Numbered from the stretch's first letter, positions 44,076 through 54,072 are shown. The stretch is DNA of 64,000 nucleotides from Planomicrobium sp. Y74 (GCF_003668635.1 NZ_RCWH01000006.1:62001-126000); one strand, 5' to 3'. The notes: generated from the sequence alone by a model not told the origin. Program-made: numbers and translations.

Positions 44076-45092
44076 ATGCAGGAGACATTACTTGAAGTGA
44101 AAAACCTGGTAACGTCATTTCGGACAGCCGATGGAACACTGCAGGCCGTAAAGGATGTCTCTTTTGAAGTAAGGAAAGGAGAGACTCTCTGCATCGTCGG
44201 AGAATCTGGGAGCGGGAAGAGTGTTACTTCTCTTTCAGTAATCGGTTTGCTGCCCCAGAACGGTTTCATTGAAAGCGGGGAAGTTCTCCTTGAGGACAAA
44301 CCATTGCAAAATTTATCACATGAACAAATGCGGAAATTGCGTGGCAATAGGATTTCCATGATATTTCAAGAGCCGATGACTGCACTCAATCCGGTTCTGA
44401 CTATCGGCTATCAGCTGCGAGAACCGCTTTTGCTGCATCGCAGTGTATCGAAACGGGAAGCGACCGTGAAAGCAGTGGAACTGCTGAACCAAGTCGGTAT
44501 TCCGAATCCCGAAAAACGACTGAAACAGTATCCACATGAATTGAGTGGGGGAATGCGGCAACGGGTGATGATTGCCATCGCTCTCGCATGCCACCCGAGT
44601 CTGCTTATTGCCGATGAGCCAACGACAGCACTTGATGTAACGATTCAGGCACAAATTCTTGATTTAATTAATGACTTAAAAGCGGAATTGGAAATGGGTG
44701 TGCTACTGATTACTCACGATATGGGTGTTGTAGCAGAAGTGGCAGATCGTGTAATGGTTATGTATGCCGGAGAGAAAATTGAAGAAGGAACGGCCGAAGA
44801 AATTTTCGACAATCCGAAACATCCCTACACAAAGGGGCTTTTAAATTCAGTGCCGAATGTTGACGACCCGTCGTTTGAGTTGGAAGCAATTCCAGGAAGC
44901 ATGCCCGGCCTGAATGAAAAAATATCCGGCTGTAAATTCCATCCGCGTTGTAAATTCGCAATGGATAAATGTCTGACGGATGTGCCACCCCATTTTGTCG
45001 ATGCCAAAGGCCATACGGCAAAATGCTGGCTGAATGAAGAGGAGGAGGTGGATACCGATGAAAGTGACCGAAAAGCAGCCATCAACGTCTAA
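44076..45092 (+). CDS. Peptide ABC transporter ATPase, DppD type
   Basis: 338 aa. Walker A GESGSGKS, signature [12 protein letters not shown], Walker [13 protein letters not shown], and the C-terminal oligopeptide extension [15 protein letters not shown] with cysteines typical of DppD/OppD (possible Fe-S or Zn site). ATG 44076 follows GTAGGGA; the longer frame to 44037 would overlap the binding-protein gene. Overlaps the next ATPase gene by 35 bp. Confidence 0.93.
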   Translation: MQETLLEVKNLVTSFRTADGTLQAVKDVSFEVRKGETLCIVGESGSGKSVTSLSVIGLLPQNGFIESGEVLLEDKPLQNLSHEQMRKLRGNRISMIFQEPMTALNPVLTIGYQLREPLLLHRSVSKREATVKAVELLNQVGIPNPEKRLKQYPHELSGGMRQRVMIAIALACHPSLLIADEPTTALDVTIQAQILDLINDLKAELEMGVLLITHDMGVVAEVADRVMVMYAGEKIEEGTAEEIFDNPKHPYTKGLLNSVPNVDDPSFELEAIPGSMPGLNEKISGCKFHPRCKFAMDKCLTDVPPHFVDAKGHTAKCWLNEEEEVDTDESDRKAAINV

Positions 45093-46050
45093 CGTTCTAT
45101 TAGAATTGAATGATGTCAAAAAGTACTTTCCGATCAAAGGCGGTATCCTGAAGAGAGTTCAGGGCAACGTAAAAGCGGTAGAATCCATCTCCTTAAAAGT
45201 ATATGCAGGTGAAAGTCTTGGAGTTGTCGGAGAATCTGGATGTGGAAAATCCACCCTCGGCCGGACAATTCTTGGGTTGGAGGAACTGACAGAAGGGAAA
45301 ATTAAATTCAACGACCAGGAAATCCAGGATTTGAAGAAAAAAGAGAAGAAGAAATTCGTTAAGGAAATGCAAATGATCTTCCAGGATCCTTACGCTTCTT
45401 TGAATCCGAGACAACGAGTGGGGCATGCACTGGATGAAGTGTTCAGAATGCATACAAAACTAGGAGCGGGTGAAAGGAAATCGGCTGTTCTGGATTTGTT
45501 AAAAGAAGTGGGGCTGAAACCGGAAAGCTATGACCGCTATCCTCATGAATTTTCAGGCGGGCAACGGCAGCGGATTGGCATTGCCCGCGCAATTGCCTTG
45601 AATCCTCAGTTTATTATTTGTGACGAAGCAGTATCTGCACTTGATGTGTCAGTTCAGGCTCAAGTGTTAAAGTTACTGAAGTCGCTACAGGAAAAATATA
45701 ATCTATCCTATCTTTTTATTTCACACGATTTGGGAGTTGTCCGTTACTTCTGTGACCGGGTGCTTGTAATGTATCTAGGTAACGCAGTGGAGATGGGAAC
45801 AGTGGATGATATTTTCAAAAATCCGCTTCATCCGTATACCCAAGCCTTACTATCCGCAATTCCGCGGCCCAGTGTGCATGGAAGAAAAGAGCGGGTCCGC
45901 CTGACGGGAGATATGCCGAACCCGGCCAATCCTCCGTCCGGCTGTCCGTTTCATACGCGCTGCCCGCTTGCGCAGGAAGTTTGCGTGACAGATAAACCGG
46001 CATGGGTGGAACATGAACCAAACCATTTTGCCGCCTGTCACTTTGCATGA
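45058..46050 (+). CDS. Peptide ABC transporter ATPase, DppF type
   Basis: 330 aa. KKYFPIKGGILKRVQGNVKAV is the usual DppF/OppF opening. Walker A GESGCGKS, signature FSGGQRQRIGIA, Walker B FIICDEAVSALD, and C-terminal SGCPFHTRCPLAQEVC. Starts inside the DppD-type gene with GAGGAGGTGG upstream. Completes the importer. Confidence 0.93.
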   Translation: MKVTEKQPSTSNVLLELNDVKKYFPIKGGILKRVQGNVKAVESISLKVYAGESLGVVGESGCGKSTLGRTILGLEELTEGKIKFNDQEIQDLKKKEKKKFVKEMQMIFQDPYASLNPRQRVGHALDEVFRMHTKLGAGERKSAVLDLLKEVGLKPESYDRYPHEFSGGQRQRIGIARAIALNPQFIICDEAVSALDVSVQAQVLKLLKSLQEKYNLSYLFISHDLGVVRYFCDRVLVMYLGNAVEMGTVDDIFKNPLHPYTQALLSAIPRPSVHGRKERVRLTGDMPNPANPPSGCPFHTRCPLAQEVCVTDKPAWVEHEPNHFAACHFA

Positions 46051-46055
46051 ATCAT

Positions 46056-46095
46056 AGGCCGGATGCGGGGCTTCAACCCTGCACCCGGCTTTTAT
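46056..46095 (+). terminator. Partial terminator between importer and second ggt
   Basis: GCCGGATGCGGGG-CTTCAA-CCCTGCACCCGGC followed by TTTTAT; may reduce rather than stop read-through into the next gene 20 bp later. Confidence 0.6.
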
Positions 46096-46115
46096 ATTGA
46101 ACAGGAGGAGAAGTC

Positions 46116-47720
46116 ATGGATTATTTGAATCATCCGTTTGCATCGCAGCGGAATACAGTGTTTGGAAAAAAAGGAATGGTGGCGACATCACAGCCGCTTG
46201 CAGCGCAGGCGGGGATAGAAGTGATGCAAAAAGGCGGTAATGCCATCGATGCTGCAATAGCCGCAGCTGCTGCGCTTACAGTTGTAGAACCAACTTCCAA
46301 TGGAATTGGAGGTGACGCTTTCGCATTGGTGTGGGTCAAGGATAAACTGCATGGACTCAATAGTTCCGGTCCTTCACCGAAGGGCATATCTGTGGAAGCA
46401 GTCAAAGAGCGCGGACATGAAAAGATGCCTATTCATGGTATGATTCCGGTAACAGTGCCCGGCGTACCGGCTGCCTGGGCGGAACTGGCTGATAAATTCG
46501 GGAAATTGCCGCTGTCGGAGTCTTTAAAACCGGCCATCCGATATGCAGAAGAAGGTTATCCGCTCACACCGATTCTCGGCAAGTACTGGAAACTTGCTTA
46601 CAGCAAATTCAAGGAAACTTTCACTTCCGAAGAGTATCAGGCCTGGTTTGACACTTTTGCACCAAATGGACGTGCACCTGAAATCGGTGAAATATGGTCT
46701 TCACCGGGCCATGCAGCGACACTCCGGGATATTGGAGAAACAAATGCACGCTCATTCTACGAAGGATCACTTGCAGATCAGATCGATGCGTTTATGCAGA
46801 AACATGACGGCTTTTTACGGAAAGAGGATCTGTCTTCGTTCCAGCCGGAATGGGTAGAGCCGGTATCAGCAAACTACCGCGGTTACGATGTCTGGGAAAT
46901 CCCGCCGAATGGCCAGGGAATGGTGGCGTTGATGGCGCTGAATATTTTTAAAGAACTACAGAAACCGGTCTGGCAATCTGCTGAGACATTACATGAACAA
47001 ATTGAAGCGATGAAACTTGCATTTACGGACGGACAGGCATTCATTACCGAACCGGAAGCCATGCCGGTGAAGACAGAACATTTATTATCGGAAGGTTATG
47101 CCAAGGAACGGGCAGCGACTGTAACAGAGACGGCATGCGAGCCTAAGCCATATGAACTTCCGAAAGGCGGCACGGTTTACCTGTCTGCTGCGGATGAGGA
47201 AGGGAATATGATTTCCTATATCCAAAGCAATTATATGGGCTTCGGATCAGGCATAGTTATTCCGGGGACAGGCATCGGACTGCAGAACCGGGGAGCGGAT
47301 TTCAAATTGGATGAAGATCACCCGAATGTACTAAAACCGGGCAAAAGGACATTCCATACAATTATCCCGGGCTTCTTGACGAAAAATGGAAAAGCTGTTG
47401 GACCATTTGGTGTCATGGGCGGCTATATGCAGCCGCAGGGTCATTTCCAGATTGTGACGAATACAATCGATTATTTATTGAACCCTCAGGCGGCGCTTGA
47501 TGCACCACGCTGGCAATGGATGGGCGGAAAGAAAGTTGTGGTGGAAGCCCATTTTCCGAACTACCTTGCACAGTCACTGATCCGAAAAGGACATGACCTT
47601 CAGGTAATGGCTGATGGCGGTGCCTTCGGACGCGGCCAGATTATTTGGCGAAATTCAGAAACAGGCGTTCTGGCAGGCGGCACAGAATCCCGGACCGATG
47701 GAGCCGTGGCCGTGTGGTAA
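46116..47720 (+). CDS. ggt: Gamma-glutamyltransferase family protein, YwrD-like
   Basis: 534 aa, cytosolic (no signal peptide). Large-subunit features GGNAIDAAIAAAAALTVVEP and NGIGGDAFALVWVKD; probable processing/catalytic Thr353 in KGGTVYLSAADEEGNM; small-subunit GFGSGIVIPGTGIGLQNRG. Only distantly similar to the ggt at 19996. It sits directly behind the peptide importer, suggesting that imported gamma-glutamyl peptides are cleaved inside the cell (inference). It overlaps the next gene by 7 bp. Confidence 0.9.
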   Translation: MDYLNHPFASQRNTVFGKKGMVATSQPLAAQAGIEVMQKGGNAIDAAIAAAAALTVVEPTSNGIGGDAFALVWVKDKLHGLNSSGPSPKGISVEAVKERGHEKMPIHGMIPVTVPGVPAAWAELADKFGKLPLSESLKPAIRYAEEGYPLTPILGKYWKLAYSKFKETFTSEEYQAWFDTFAPNGRAPEIGEIWSSPGHAATLRDIGETNARSFYEGSLADQIDAFMQKHDGFLRKEDLSSFQPEWVEPVSANYRGYDVWEIPPNGQGMVALMALNIFKELQKPVWQSAETLHEQIEAMKLAFTDGQAFITEPEAMPVKTEHLLSEGYAKERAATVTETACEPKPYELPKGGTVYLSAADEEGNMISYIQSNYMGFGSGIVIPGTGIGLQNRGADFKLDEDHPNVLKPGKRTFHTIIPGFLTKNGKAVGPFGVMGGYMQPQGHFQIVTNTIDYLLNPQAALDAPRWQWMGGKKVVVEAHFPNYLAQSLIRKGHDLQVMADGGAFGRGQIIWRNSETGVLAGGTESRTDGAVAVW

Positions 47721-48313
47721 CCGGTCAGGATAAACCGGAAATCAGAAAGCGCGAACCTTTATCTCTAAAGCTGCACGCAGATTTATTTGCCGCCTTTTTC
47801 CGCGTGGGTATGCTTGGATTTGGAGGAGGACCTTCATCAATTCCGCTTTTCCATCAGGAAGTCGTAAAAAAATACCGATGGATGTCAAATGACGATTTTG
47901 GAGATACACTGGCTCTAGCCAATACGATGCCGGGGCCGATTGCAACGAAAATGGCAGGCTATATCGGATACCGGCTTGGAGGTATACCTGGCAGTATAAA
48001 TGCATTGGTCGCAACTGTTTTGCCCACAGTAATCTTGATGATTCTGCTGCTTGGCACGCTCCAGGCATATAAAGATCTACCTTGGGTCAGCAGCATGTCG
48101 GCTGCCGTTGTACCGGTTGTCGGAGTCATGCTGGCCGTACTGACATGGGACTTTCTGAAAAAATCCGGGCAGTCGCTCGGGTGGATGCGGGCGGTTATTC
48201 TGACTGTTCTCGCGGCTGTACTGATGGAAGGACTCAATCTGCATCCCGCATTTTTAATTCTAATCGTACTCAGTATTGTCTTTTTTTCATCTAAAAAAGG
48301 GGGCGAGAAGTAG
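47714..48313 (+). CDS. Chromate transporter family protein, first half-size subunit
   Basis: About 199 aa, one ChrA-type domain with five to six transmembrane segments. Signature FFRVGMLGFGGGPSSIPLF and LALANTMPGPIATKMAGYIGY. GTG 47714 overlaps the ggt stop; the open frame extends upstream only because of overlap with ggt. Short-chain chromate transporters work as pairs; this is the YwrB-like partner. Real substrate in this setting may be chromate/sulfate or another anion. Confidence 0.88.
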   Translation: MVTGQDKPEIRKREPLSLKLHADLFAAFFRVGMLGFGGGPSSIPLFHQEVVKKYRWMSNDDFGDTLALANTMPGPIATKMAGYIGYRLGGIPGSINALVATVLPTVILMILLLGTLQAYKDLPWVSSMSAAVVPVVGVMLAVLTWDFLKKSGQSLGWMRAVILTVLAAVLMEGLNLHPAFLILIVLSIVFFSSKKGGEK

Positions 48314-48846
48314 TGATATTCTGGCAGTTATTTCTCGCGTTTTTCATTCCTGGAATTCTTGGTTATGGCGGTGGACCAGCATCAATTCCATTAGTTGAAG
48401 CTGAAGTCGTGGACCGTTATGGTTGGATGACAACGCAGGAGTTTGGTGAAGTGCTTGCAATAGGCAATGCGCTCCCAGGACCGATTGCTACAAAAATGGC
48501 CGGTTATATCGGTTATGCGGAAGGTGGAGTACTGGGGGCAGCCGTCGCATTGCTCGCTGCTGTCGGTCCATCACTTGTGCTGATGATTGGCCTGATGGTC
48601 ACGCTGCTGAAGTATAAAGATTCGCCGAAAGTGAAAAACATCACTAAATTGGTACGACCGGTGATCGCAGTATTACTCGGAGTTATGGCACTTCAATTTT
48701 TCACGGAGTCAGCTGAAAGTTCAGGCATCATCGAGACATTGGCGATTGCAGGAGTGAGTTATTTTTTGCTGGAAGTAAAAAAAATGCATCCGGCTTTTGT
48801 CATTCTGCTGGCGCTTGCATATGGTGGAATTACTGGTTTTATATAA
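48313..48846 (+). CDS. Chromate transporter family protein, second half-size subunit
   Basis: 177 aa, same fold: FFIPGILGYGGGPASIPLVEAEVV in parts and EVLAIGNALPGPIATKMAGYIGY, strongly similar to the gene before it (KMAGYIGY conserved). GTG start one base behind the previous stop codon (GTAGTG); translational coupling. YwrA-like partner. Operon ends here. Confidence 0.88.
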   Translation: MIFWQLFLAFFIPGILGYGGGPASIPLVEAEVVDRYGWMTTQEFGEVLAIGNALPGPIATKMAGYIGYAEGGVLGAAVALLAAVGPSLVLMIGLMVTLLKYKDSPKVKNITKLVRPVIAVLLGVMALQFFTESAESSGIIETLAIAGVSYFLLEVKKMHPAFVILLALAYGGITGFI

Positions 48847-48883
48847 AAAAGAATGTCCAGGAAATGGACATTCTTTTTTTGTT
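48845..48883 (+). terminator. Terminator of the importer-ggt-chromate block
   Basis: AAAGAATGTCC-AGGAAAT-GGACATTCTTT followed by TTTT. Confidence 0.9.
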
Positions 48884-49016
48884 CTAGTATAAGTTCTTGT
48901 AAGTCAGGGTAATTTGTCGGAGACTGGTTGGGTGCAACATGATTTTCTGCGAATGTTTTTCCATCTAACACTTGAAAATACCGAGACGGCTGCGGCCGTC
49001 CGGACTTCCTTTCATT

Positions 49017-49397
49017 CTATAAAGAAATCTTATCACTCGTCAGAGCGTGCGTATTTCCTTCGGTGTCTTCAAAGAACGCCATCCACGTTTCAGCGGGACC
49101 ATTTTTGACGACACAATGGGGAGAGCCGCTGAACTCGACGCCGCGCGCTTGAAAGTCTGTATAGCTGCGGCCAATATCTTCGACTTCGAAATAAATGACC
49201 GAACTGGCATGGGCGAATTGCTCTTTTTCCGGCAGGCTCAACATCAGGCGCAAGCCATCGCAGTCGAAGAATGCCATCGTATCTGTATTAAACAGGAGGG
49301 ACAGGCCCAATTGTTCTTTGTAAAATTCAATCGCCCGCGTAATATCTTTTACAGGCACGCCGATTTGATTGATTTTCTGGACAGTTGTTATAGTCAT
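49017..49397 (-). CDS. Glyoxalase/bleomycin-resistance (VOC) family protein
   Basis: 126 aa, one VOC unit pair: INQIGVPVKDITRAIEFYKE, LGLSLLFNTDTMAFFDCDGL, VIYFEVEDIG and FFEDTEGNTHALTS. Metal-ligand pattern is incomplete (Gln12 replaces the usual first His), so enzymatic activity is unsure. Strong AAGGAGG ribosome site; follows the hydrolase gene by 17 bp, probably co-transcribed. Confidence 0.82.
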   Translation of the reverse strand: MTITTVQKINQIGVPVKDITRAIEFYKEQLGLSLLFNTDTMAFFDCDGLRLMLSLPEKEQFAHASSVIYFEVEDIGRSYTDFQARGVEFSGSPHCVVKNGPAETWMAFFEDTEGNTHALTSDKISL

Positions 49398-49413
49398 CAG
49401 TATTGTCCTCCTT

Positions 49414-50055
49414 TTAGAATTTCTCGATTTCGTCCATGATGTCTTTCATAATGTCGATGGAAGCTAGGGTCTTTCCCGGAATCTCCAGACTGTGTTCGGT
49501 GCCAGGCACCAATCGCAGCGTCATCTGCGGATTCGTTTCTAATTGATTCCAGCGTTCTGGAATGTAACCCGGATCTTCATCGCCAATAAAACTGAGTGCC
49601 CGGTTCGGAAAGGTATGCATCGCGTCAAAAACATCCGGCCGTTTAATGAGCGGCGTCAGCCAGATGGCGTTTGCATCCCGGAATAGCGGACGCTGCAATT
49701 CGGATGCCATCGCGATGGTGCCGAAGGATTTGCCGATCAGGCAGAAATCTTCATACGCAGCTTCGGCCAGCACTTGATCGATGATTTTTGCCACATCAAA
49801 ACGAACGGCTTCGCTCAATTCTTCCGTTGTGAAGTCATCGTAAAATTCATCGTTGTAACGGTAATTCACATTTAAAACATCGTAGCCTTTTTGCAGATAG
49901 ATATCCGTCGCGTAATGGAACAGCGGTGCCTGGTTCGTATACCCGGCGCCCGGCAGCATTACAGCGAGACGATCCGAAACTTCTTCCTGCCGGATGAGCA
50001 GGTATTGAACAGCGTAACCTTTATATCCTTCGATAAATCCTTTGACCAATTTCAC
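49414..50055 (-). CDS. Alpha/beta hydrolase
   Basis: 213 aa. Nucleophile elbow GKSFGT, oxyanion region MLPGAGYTNQAP, later Asp in FIGDEDPGYIP and His in PGTEHSLEIPG complete the triad. Substrate unknown. Start: GTG 50055 lies at suitable spacing behind GGGGGAG; the TTG at 50061 abuts that site. Confidence 0.83.
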   Translation of the reverse strand: MKLVKGFIEGYKGYAVQYLLIRQEEVSDRLAVMLPGAGYTNQAPLFHYATDIYLQKGYDVLNVNYRYNDEFYDDFTTEELSEAVRFDVAKIIDQVLAEAAYEDFCLIGKSFGTIAMASELQRPLFRDANAIWLTPLIKRPDVFDAMHTFPNRALSFIGDEDPGYIPERWNQLETNPQMTLRLVPGTEHSLEIPGKTLASIDIMKDIMDEIEKF

Positions 50056-50125
50056 CAGCAACTCCCCCTATTATTTCCAGTATAGCGAAATTTCGGAATT
50101 ATGAAACTGTAAATTGAAATTAAGG

Positions 50126-50175
50126 CATATAAAAACGCCTCATTGAAAAATTTTCACTTTCAATGAGGCGTCCAG
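50126..50175 (-). terminator. Terminator of the DUF4395 gene
   Basis: On the minus strand ACGCCTCATTGAAA ... TTTCAATGAGGCGT is followed by TTTTAT. Confidence 0.88.
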
Positions 50176-50178
50176 TAT

Positions 50179-50589
50179 TTAATTCGTCCGTGTGCGGTTG
50201 TGCTTCATCATCATCAAACGGTAGCGGATGGTACAACCGATGCAATAGCCCATCAACGCAATGCCGGCTGCTGCCATGACCATGATGCTGAAGAAATAAG
50301 CGGCTGACGTGATTCCGGCGGAGAAGAATACCAGCGATAACCCGAGGCAGACAGTCGCAATCCATTGATTGAACAATTGCTGGTCACGGTCTTCCTGAAT
50401 ATATTCATTGGCCGGCTTCTTCAAAAGCGGTCTGGCGGCCATGATGACCGGATTTTTCTTCGTAATCAATGTATAGACACCCACTGCAAACGGCAGCAAG
50501 AGGATAGCTGGTGAAAAGATCAGCGCGGCAATAACGGATAATACGATAAAACTCTGATTTATTTGGACAAGCGGTTTTGGAATCGTCAT
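50179..50589 (-). CDS. DUF4395 small membrane protein
   Basis: 136 aa, four hydrophobic segments. DUF4395 features: VQINQSFIVLSVIAAL at the start, NEYIQEDRDQQLFNQWIATV in the middle, and the cysteine pair in GYCIGCTIRYR near the C-terminus, which could be redox active or metal binding. Function unknown. Ribosome site AAAGGGG. Confidence 0.75.
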   Translation of the reverse strand: MTIPKPLVQINQSFIVLSVIAALIFSPAILLLPFAVGVYTLITKKNPVIMAARPLLKKPANEYIQEDRDQQLFNQWIATVCLGLSLVFFSAGITSAAYFFSIMVMAAAGIALMGYCIGCTIRYRLMMMKHNRTRTN

Positions 50590-50667
50590 AATCTGTCCCC
50601 TTTACTCTTTTACTCATTATACCAAGTAACTTAATAGGAATAAAGGGAATAGAACTGGTGAAACTTT

Positions 50668-52026
50668 TTACATCAATTGCGTGATGAAAACAGTGGCAAT
50701 GCCGAAATAAATCAGCAGCGATAAAATATCATTTATTGTCGTGATCAGCGGCCCCGATGCGACGGCGGGATCGATGTCTAATTTGAATAGAATTAAAGGA
50801 ATGATGGTGCCTGCCATAGTTCCGATGATCAGCGTCAGGAGCAGCGAGCTGCCGACGACAAAGCCGAGCACGAGGCTGCCTTGCCAGAAATAAGCGATAC
50901 CTGTGATCAGCACGGCGCAAATTATACCGATGATGATGCCGACCCATAACTCCCGTACAATCAATTTGATGCTTTGGCGGAAATTCGGTTTTTGCGACAC
51001 GAGGCCGCGGACGACCACTGCCAGCGACTGGGTGCCGGTGTTGCCGGTCATGCCCGCAATCATCGGCATGAAGAAAGTCAGCGCGACGACCGTTTCAAGC
51101 GTCGCCTCGAAGCGGCTGATGATGCCGCCGGACAGCAAGCCGATAAACAGCAGCAGGACAAGCCACGGCAGACGACGGTAAGCGGCGACGATTGGTTTTG
51201 TTTTGAAATCGATCGATTTACCGGAAGCGGATAGTTTCTCAATATCCTCATTGGCTTCCTGCATCACGACATCGATTACGTCATCGACGGTCACAACACC
51301 GACCAGCCGGTTGTCATCTTCCACAATCGGCAGCGAGACGAAATCGTAGCGGCTAATCAGATTGGCGACTTCTTCCTGGTCCGTCATTACGTCCGCTTTT
51401 ACAACGCGGCTGTACATGACATTCCTGATTTCTTCATCCAGCTCACCGAGAAGCAGATCCTTATAGGATACAACCCCTTCGAGGCGTTTATCTTCATCGA
51501 CCACGTATAGGTAGTTCAGAAATTCGGCATAATGAATGAAATGCTTTATCTTGTCGATGGCTTCCCGGATGGTGTAATGGCTGGGAATCCAGACGTAGCG
51601 GTCATTCATGATCCGGCCGGCCGTTTCAGGCGGGTAATTCATCAGATTTTTGACAATCGTCGATTCATCGCTATTCATATTCGCCAGCAATTCATCGGCT
51701 CGATGGGGCTCGATATCAGCGAGCAGCGAAGCCAGGTCATCGTTATCCATCCGGTCGAGGACTTTCTTGGATTTTTCAACGCCCAGTTTCTGCAGGATTT
51801 CCATCTGTTCCTCGCTGTCCAGCTCATCCATCAATTCCGTCAATTGTTCCGTCGTTAAATATAGAAGGAATTTGGTGCGGTGCTTATCCGGGATGCGGAG
51901 GTAATGCTGCGCCATATCATAAGGCTGCAGCTCATCCATGACTTCCTGGAACTCCAGGATTCTCCCTTCTTTCAGTGACTGGACAATGGCCAGTGTAATT
52001 TCGTTATCGGTCATTAATAATGCCAT
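50668..52026 (-). CDS. mgtE: Magnesium transporter MgtE
   Basis: Mg2+ channel gated by cytosolic Mg2+. 452 aa: N domain of helical repeats (AIVQSLKEGRILEFQEVMDE ... LLADIEPHRADELLANM), tandem CBS domains (DVMTDQEEVANLISRY, VVTVDDVIDVV), connecting plug helix and five transmembrane helices (GMTGNTGTQSLAVVVRGL). Start ATG 52026 with AAGGAGAG; the longer frame to 52092 is not family-like. No M-box riboswitch is visible upstream. Confidence 0.95.
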   Translation of the reverse strand: MALLMTDNEITLAIVQSLKEGRILEFQEVMDELQPYDMAQHYLRIPDKHRTKFLLYLTTEQLTELMDELDSEEQMEILQKLGVEKSKKVLDRMDNDDLASLLADIEPHRADELLANMNSDESTIVKNLMNYPPETAGRIMNDRYVWIPSHYTIREAIDKIKHFIHYAEFLNYLYVVDEDKRLEGVVSYKDLLLGELDEEIRNVMYSRVVKADVMTDQEEVANLISRYDFVSLPIVEDDNRLVGVVTVDDVIDVVMQEANEDIEKLSASGKSIDFKTKPIVAAYRRLPWLVLLLFIGLLSGGIISRFEATLETVVALTFFMPMIAGMTGNTGTQSLAVVVRGLVSQKPNFRQSIKLIVRELWVGIIIGIICAVLITGIAYFWQGSLVLGFVVGSSLLLTLIIGTMAGTIIPLILFKLDIDPAVASGPLITTINDILSLLIYFGIATVFITQLM

Positions 52027-52138
52027 CAGAATCTCTCCTTGAATCAACAGAACGCCAGCCGTGTCCGAAAAGCGAATGCGCGGCGTGTTCATTTGTTACA
52101 CTATCCCCCAAAACACCGGTGATGAAAAGCTTTTTTAT

Positions 52139-52190
52139 ACAAAAAAATCCCGGAGAACGGAAGCGATACGCTTCTTCTCCGGGGTTCTAT
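52139..52190 (-). terminator. Terminator of the mtnWXBD operon
   Basis: On the minus strand CCCCGGAGAA ... TTCTCCGGG encloses a second inverted repeat (GAAGCGTATCGCTTC) and is followed by ATTTTTTT. Confidence 0.88.
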
Positions 52191-52219
52191 TTTCATTTAC
52201 TGCGAATGACAGACTGATT

Positions 52220-52753
52220 TCAGCTCTCCACGCTTTCTTCCTGATAAACCGGCACCCATCCTTCAGTCGTAACGAAGATGCGCACAGCGACCACTTTACG
52301 GTCATCGGCGAGGGTGAAGTAATGCGTGATGTTTTCCGGTACGGAAATCAAATCGCCAGGCGTCAGGTGGACTTCGAAAAAGCGCTCATCCTTGCCTTGG
52401 ATGATGAAAACACCGTGGCCGCTGACGATATAGCGCACTTCGTCATCGGTATGGATGTGTTTGCGCTGGAAGTTCTTCAATAATTCATCCAGTTTCGGAT
52501 TCGAGTCGGAAAGGGAAATGACGTCAGCCGCTTTGTAGTTGCGACGCTCGGAGATATCGTCGATTTCCGCTTTGAATGCTTGCAGAATCTGCTCTTTTTC
52601 GTCATCGCTCAAATCGAATTTTTCACGGAGCGGTTCCGGTAATTTATTGATATCCCAGTGTTCATAAACAACTTCCTGCTGTTCCAAAAATGCTGCGACT
52701 TCGTTTTGCGCTTCAATCGTTTCGTCTGTACCTTGAATTTTGATGATTGCCAT
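52220..52753 (-). CDS. mtnD: Acireductone dioxygenase
   Basis: Cupin enzyme that converts acireductone plus O2 to the keto acid of methionine and formate (Fe form). 177 aa; metal ligands in HIHTDDEVRYIVSG (His-His-Glu) and the fourth His in NITHYFTL. Last gene of mtnWXBD. Confidence 0.96.
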   Translation of the reverse strand: MAIIKIQGTDETIEAQNEVAAFLEQQEVVYEHWDINKLPEPLREKFDLSDDEKEQILQAFKAEIDDISERRNYKAADVISLSDSNPKLDELLKNFQRKHIHTDDEVRYIVSGHGVFIIQGKDERFFEVHLTPGDLISVPENITHYFTLADDRKVVAVRIFVTTEGWVPVYQEESVES

Positions 52754-52778
52754 TAATAATCTTCCTCTCTGGTTTGGT

Positions 52779-53408
52779 TTATTTTATTTGTAAAAGGGCC
52801 AATTGATATTGAAATAAAAACTCGCTGGCCTCCAATAATTTCTTCGCTTCAAAAGCGTCTTTGCCCCATACGGTGATGCCGTGGTTGCGGATCAGCACGG
52901 CGCCTTTATCGGCCGTCAGGTGTTCTTCGAAATCTTCCGCCAGCCGCGGAATATGAGCGTGATTGGCGATAATGGGTATGGACAGCACGGCATCTTCATC
53001 CCATAAGCCGAATGCTTTGATGAGCTCCTGTCCTTTGAAATCGATTTTGCCGCCGCGTCCATAATGTTCGGACAGGACGTTATTGGCAACGGTGTGGACA
53101 TGGAGGCTGCAGCCTGCACCAGTTTTATTGTAGATGGCGCTGTGCAGCAAAGTTTCGGCGGAAGGCTTAAGGTGAGTGGCTTCGACCGGCTCGCCTGCCG
53201 CATCGACGAGGAGGAAATCCTCATCGGTCCGTTTGTATTTATCCTTGCCGCTTGCTGTGACCAGGAACTGGAGAGGGGCATCGCTTACTTTGATGGCGAG
53301 ATTGCCGCTTGTGCCCATGAACCAGTCGCGTCCGGCAAGCACGTCCTTGACGTCCGCCAGCTCATTCCATTTTTCCTGTAACTTCGTCAATGTCTGTTCT
53401 GCCGTCAT
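52779..53408 (-). CDS. mtnB: Methylthioribulose-1-phosphate dehydratase
   Basis: Zinc class-II-aldolase-like enzyme, 209 aa. Features: [26 protein letters not shown], Zn-binding [13 protein letters not shown] and [16 protein letters not shown]. Overlaps mtnX by 4 bp (ATGA). Confidence 0.95.
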   Translation of the reverse strand: MTAEQTLTKLQEKWNELADVKDVLAGRDWFMGTSGNLAIKVSDAPLQFLVTASGKDKYKRTDEDFLLVDAAGEPVEATHLKPSAETLLHSAIYNKTGAGCSLHVHTVANNVLSEHYGRGGKIDFKGQELIKAFGLWDEDAVLSIPIIANHAHIPRLAEDFEEHLTADKGAVLIRNHGITVWGKDAFEAKKLLEASEFLFQYQLALLQIK

Positions 53409-54070
53409 GACCGTACACCCAATTTCGAATCGATGATTTCCGTAACGTCCCCGAAATTCTCAAAAGGCTCATAAGGGATGTTCAGTTCTTCGCATTTTTC
53501 AATCAGGAAATCGCGGGCAATGACCAAGTCGGCATATTTTGCTGCCTGCAGGTCGGTGATTGAGTCGCCGATGACAATGCTCGTTCCGCCGTCTGCAAGC
53601 AGCTTCCGGATAATCGACGGCTTGCAGCAGCCGCAGCCTTGGCTTGCGCATTGTTCGTCGCAGCCGTGCGGGAAATCGATGCGGATAGTGTCGCCTGAGA
53701 AATCGGCTTCGTTGCAATAAATGCCGGCAAACGGTCCGAACGGTTCGAGCAGCGGGTAAACGAAAAAGTCGATGCCGCCGCTGACGATATAGAGCGGAAT
53801 ATTGTGCTGTCTCGTATAGGCGACGAAATCTGCAAAGCCTTCCCGGATCTCTGCCTGCTCGAGCACGTAGGCGATGACTTCGTCCTTTTTGGATGATGGC
53901 AATAAAGAAAACATCTTTTTGACACCTTCACGTATGGAGATGGTTTGAGCGAGAATCTCGTCTTTGATTGGTTCCCAGCCCGGTGGATTGAAATGCTTCA
54001 TGATGGCGATTAAATTATCGTTGGTTGTGATTGTGCCATCAAAATCACAAAAGATGATTGGCTTTTTCAT
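53405..54070 (-). CDS. mtnX: HK-MTPenyl-1-P phosphatase
   Basis: HAD phosphatase, removes phosphate from 2-hydroxy-3-keto-5-methylthiopentenyl-1-phosphate. Motif [13 protein letters not shown], motif II VSGG, motif III lysine region and [16 protein letters not shown]. Start ATG 54070 one codon after the mtnW stop, with GGGGG just before; the frame to 54082 runs into mtnW. A Cys-rich insert ([13 protein letters not shown]) is present, as in other MtnX. Confidence 0.94.
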   Translation of the reverse strand: MKKPIIFCDFDGTITTNDNLIAIMKHFNPPGWEPIKDEILAQTISIREGVKKMFSLLPSSKKDEVIAYVLEQAEIREGFADFVAYTRQHNIPLYIVSGGIDFFVYPLLEPFGPFAGIYCNEADFSGDTIRIDFPHGCDEQCASQGCGCCKPSIIRKLLADGGTSIVIGDSITDLQAAKYADLVIARDFLIEKCEELNIPYEPFENFGDVTEIIDSKLGVRS

Positions 54071-54072
54071 GA

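Noticed and set aside
52027-52138. M-box magnesium riboswitch before mgtE
   Set aside because: Leader too short and conserved M-box strings absent.
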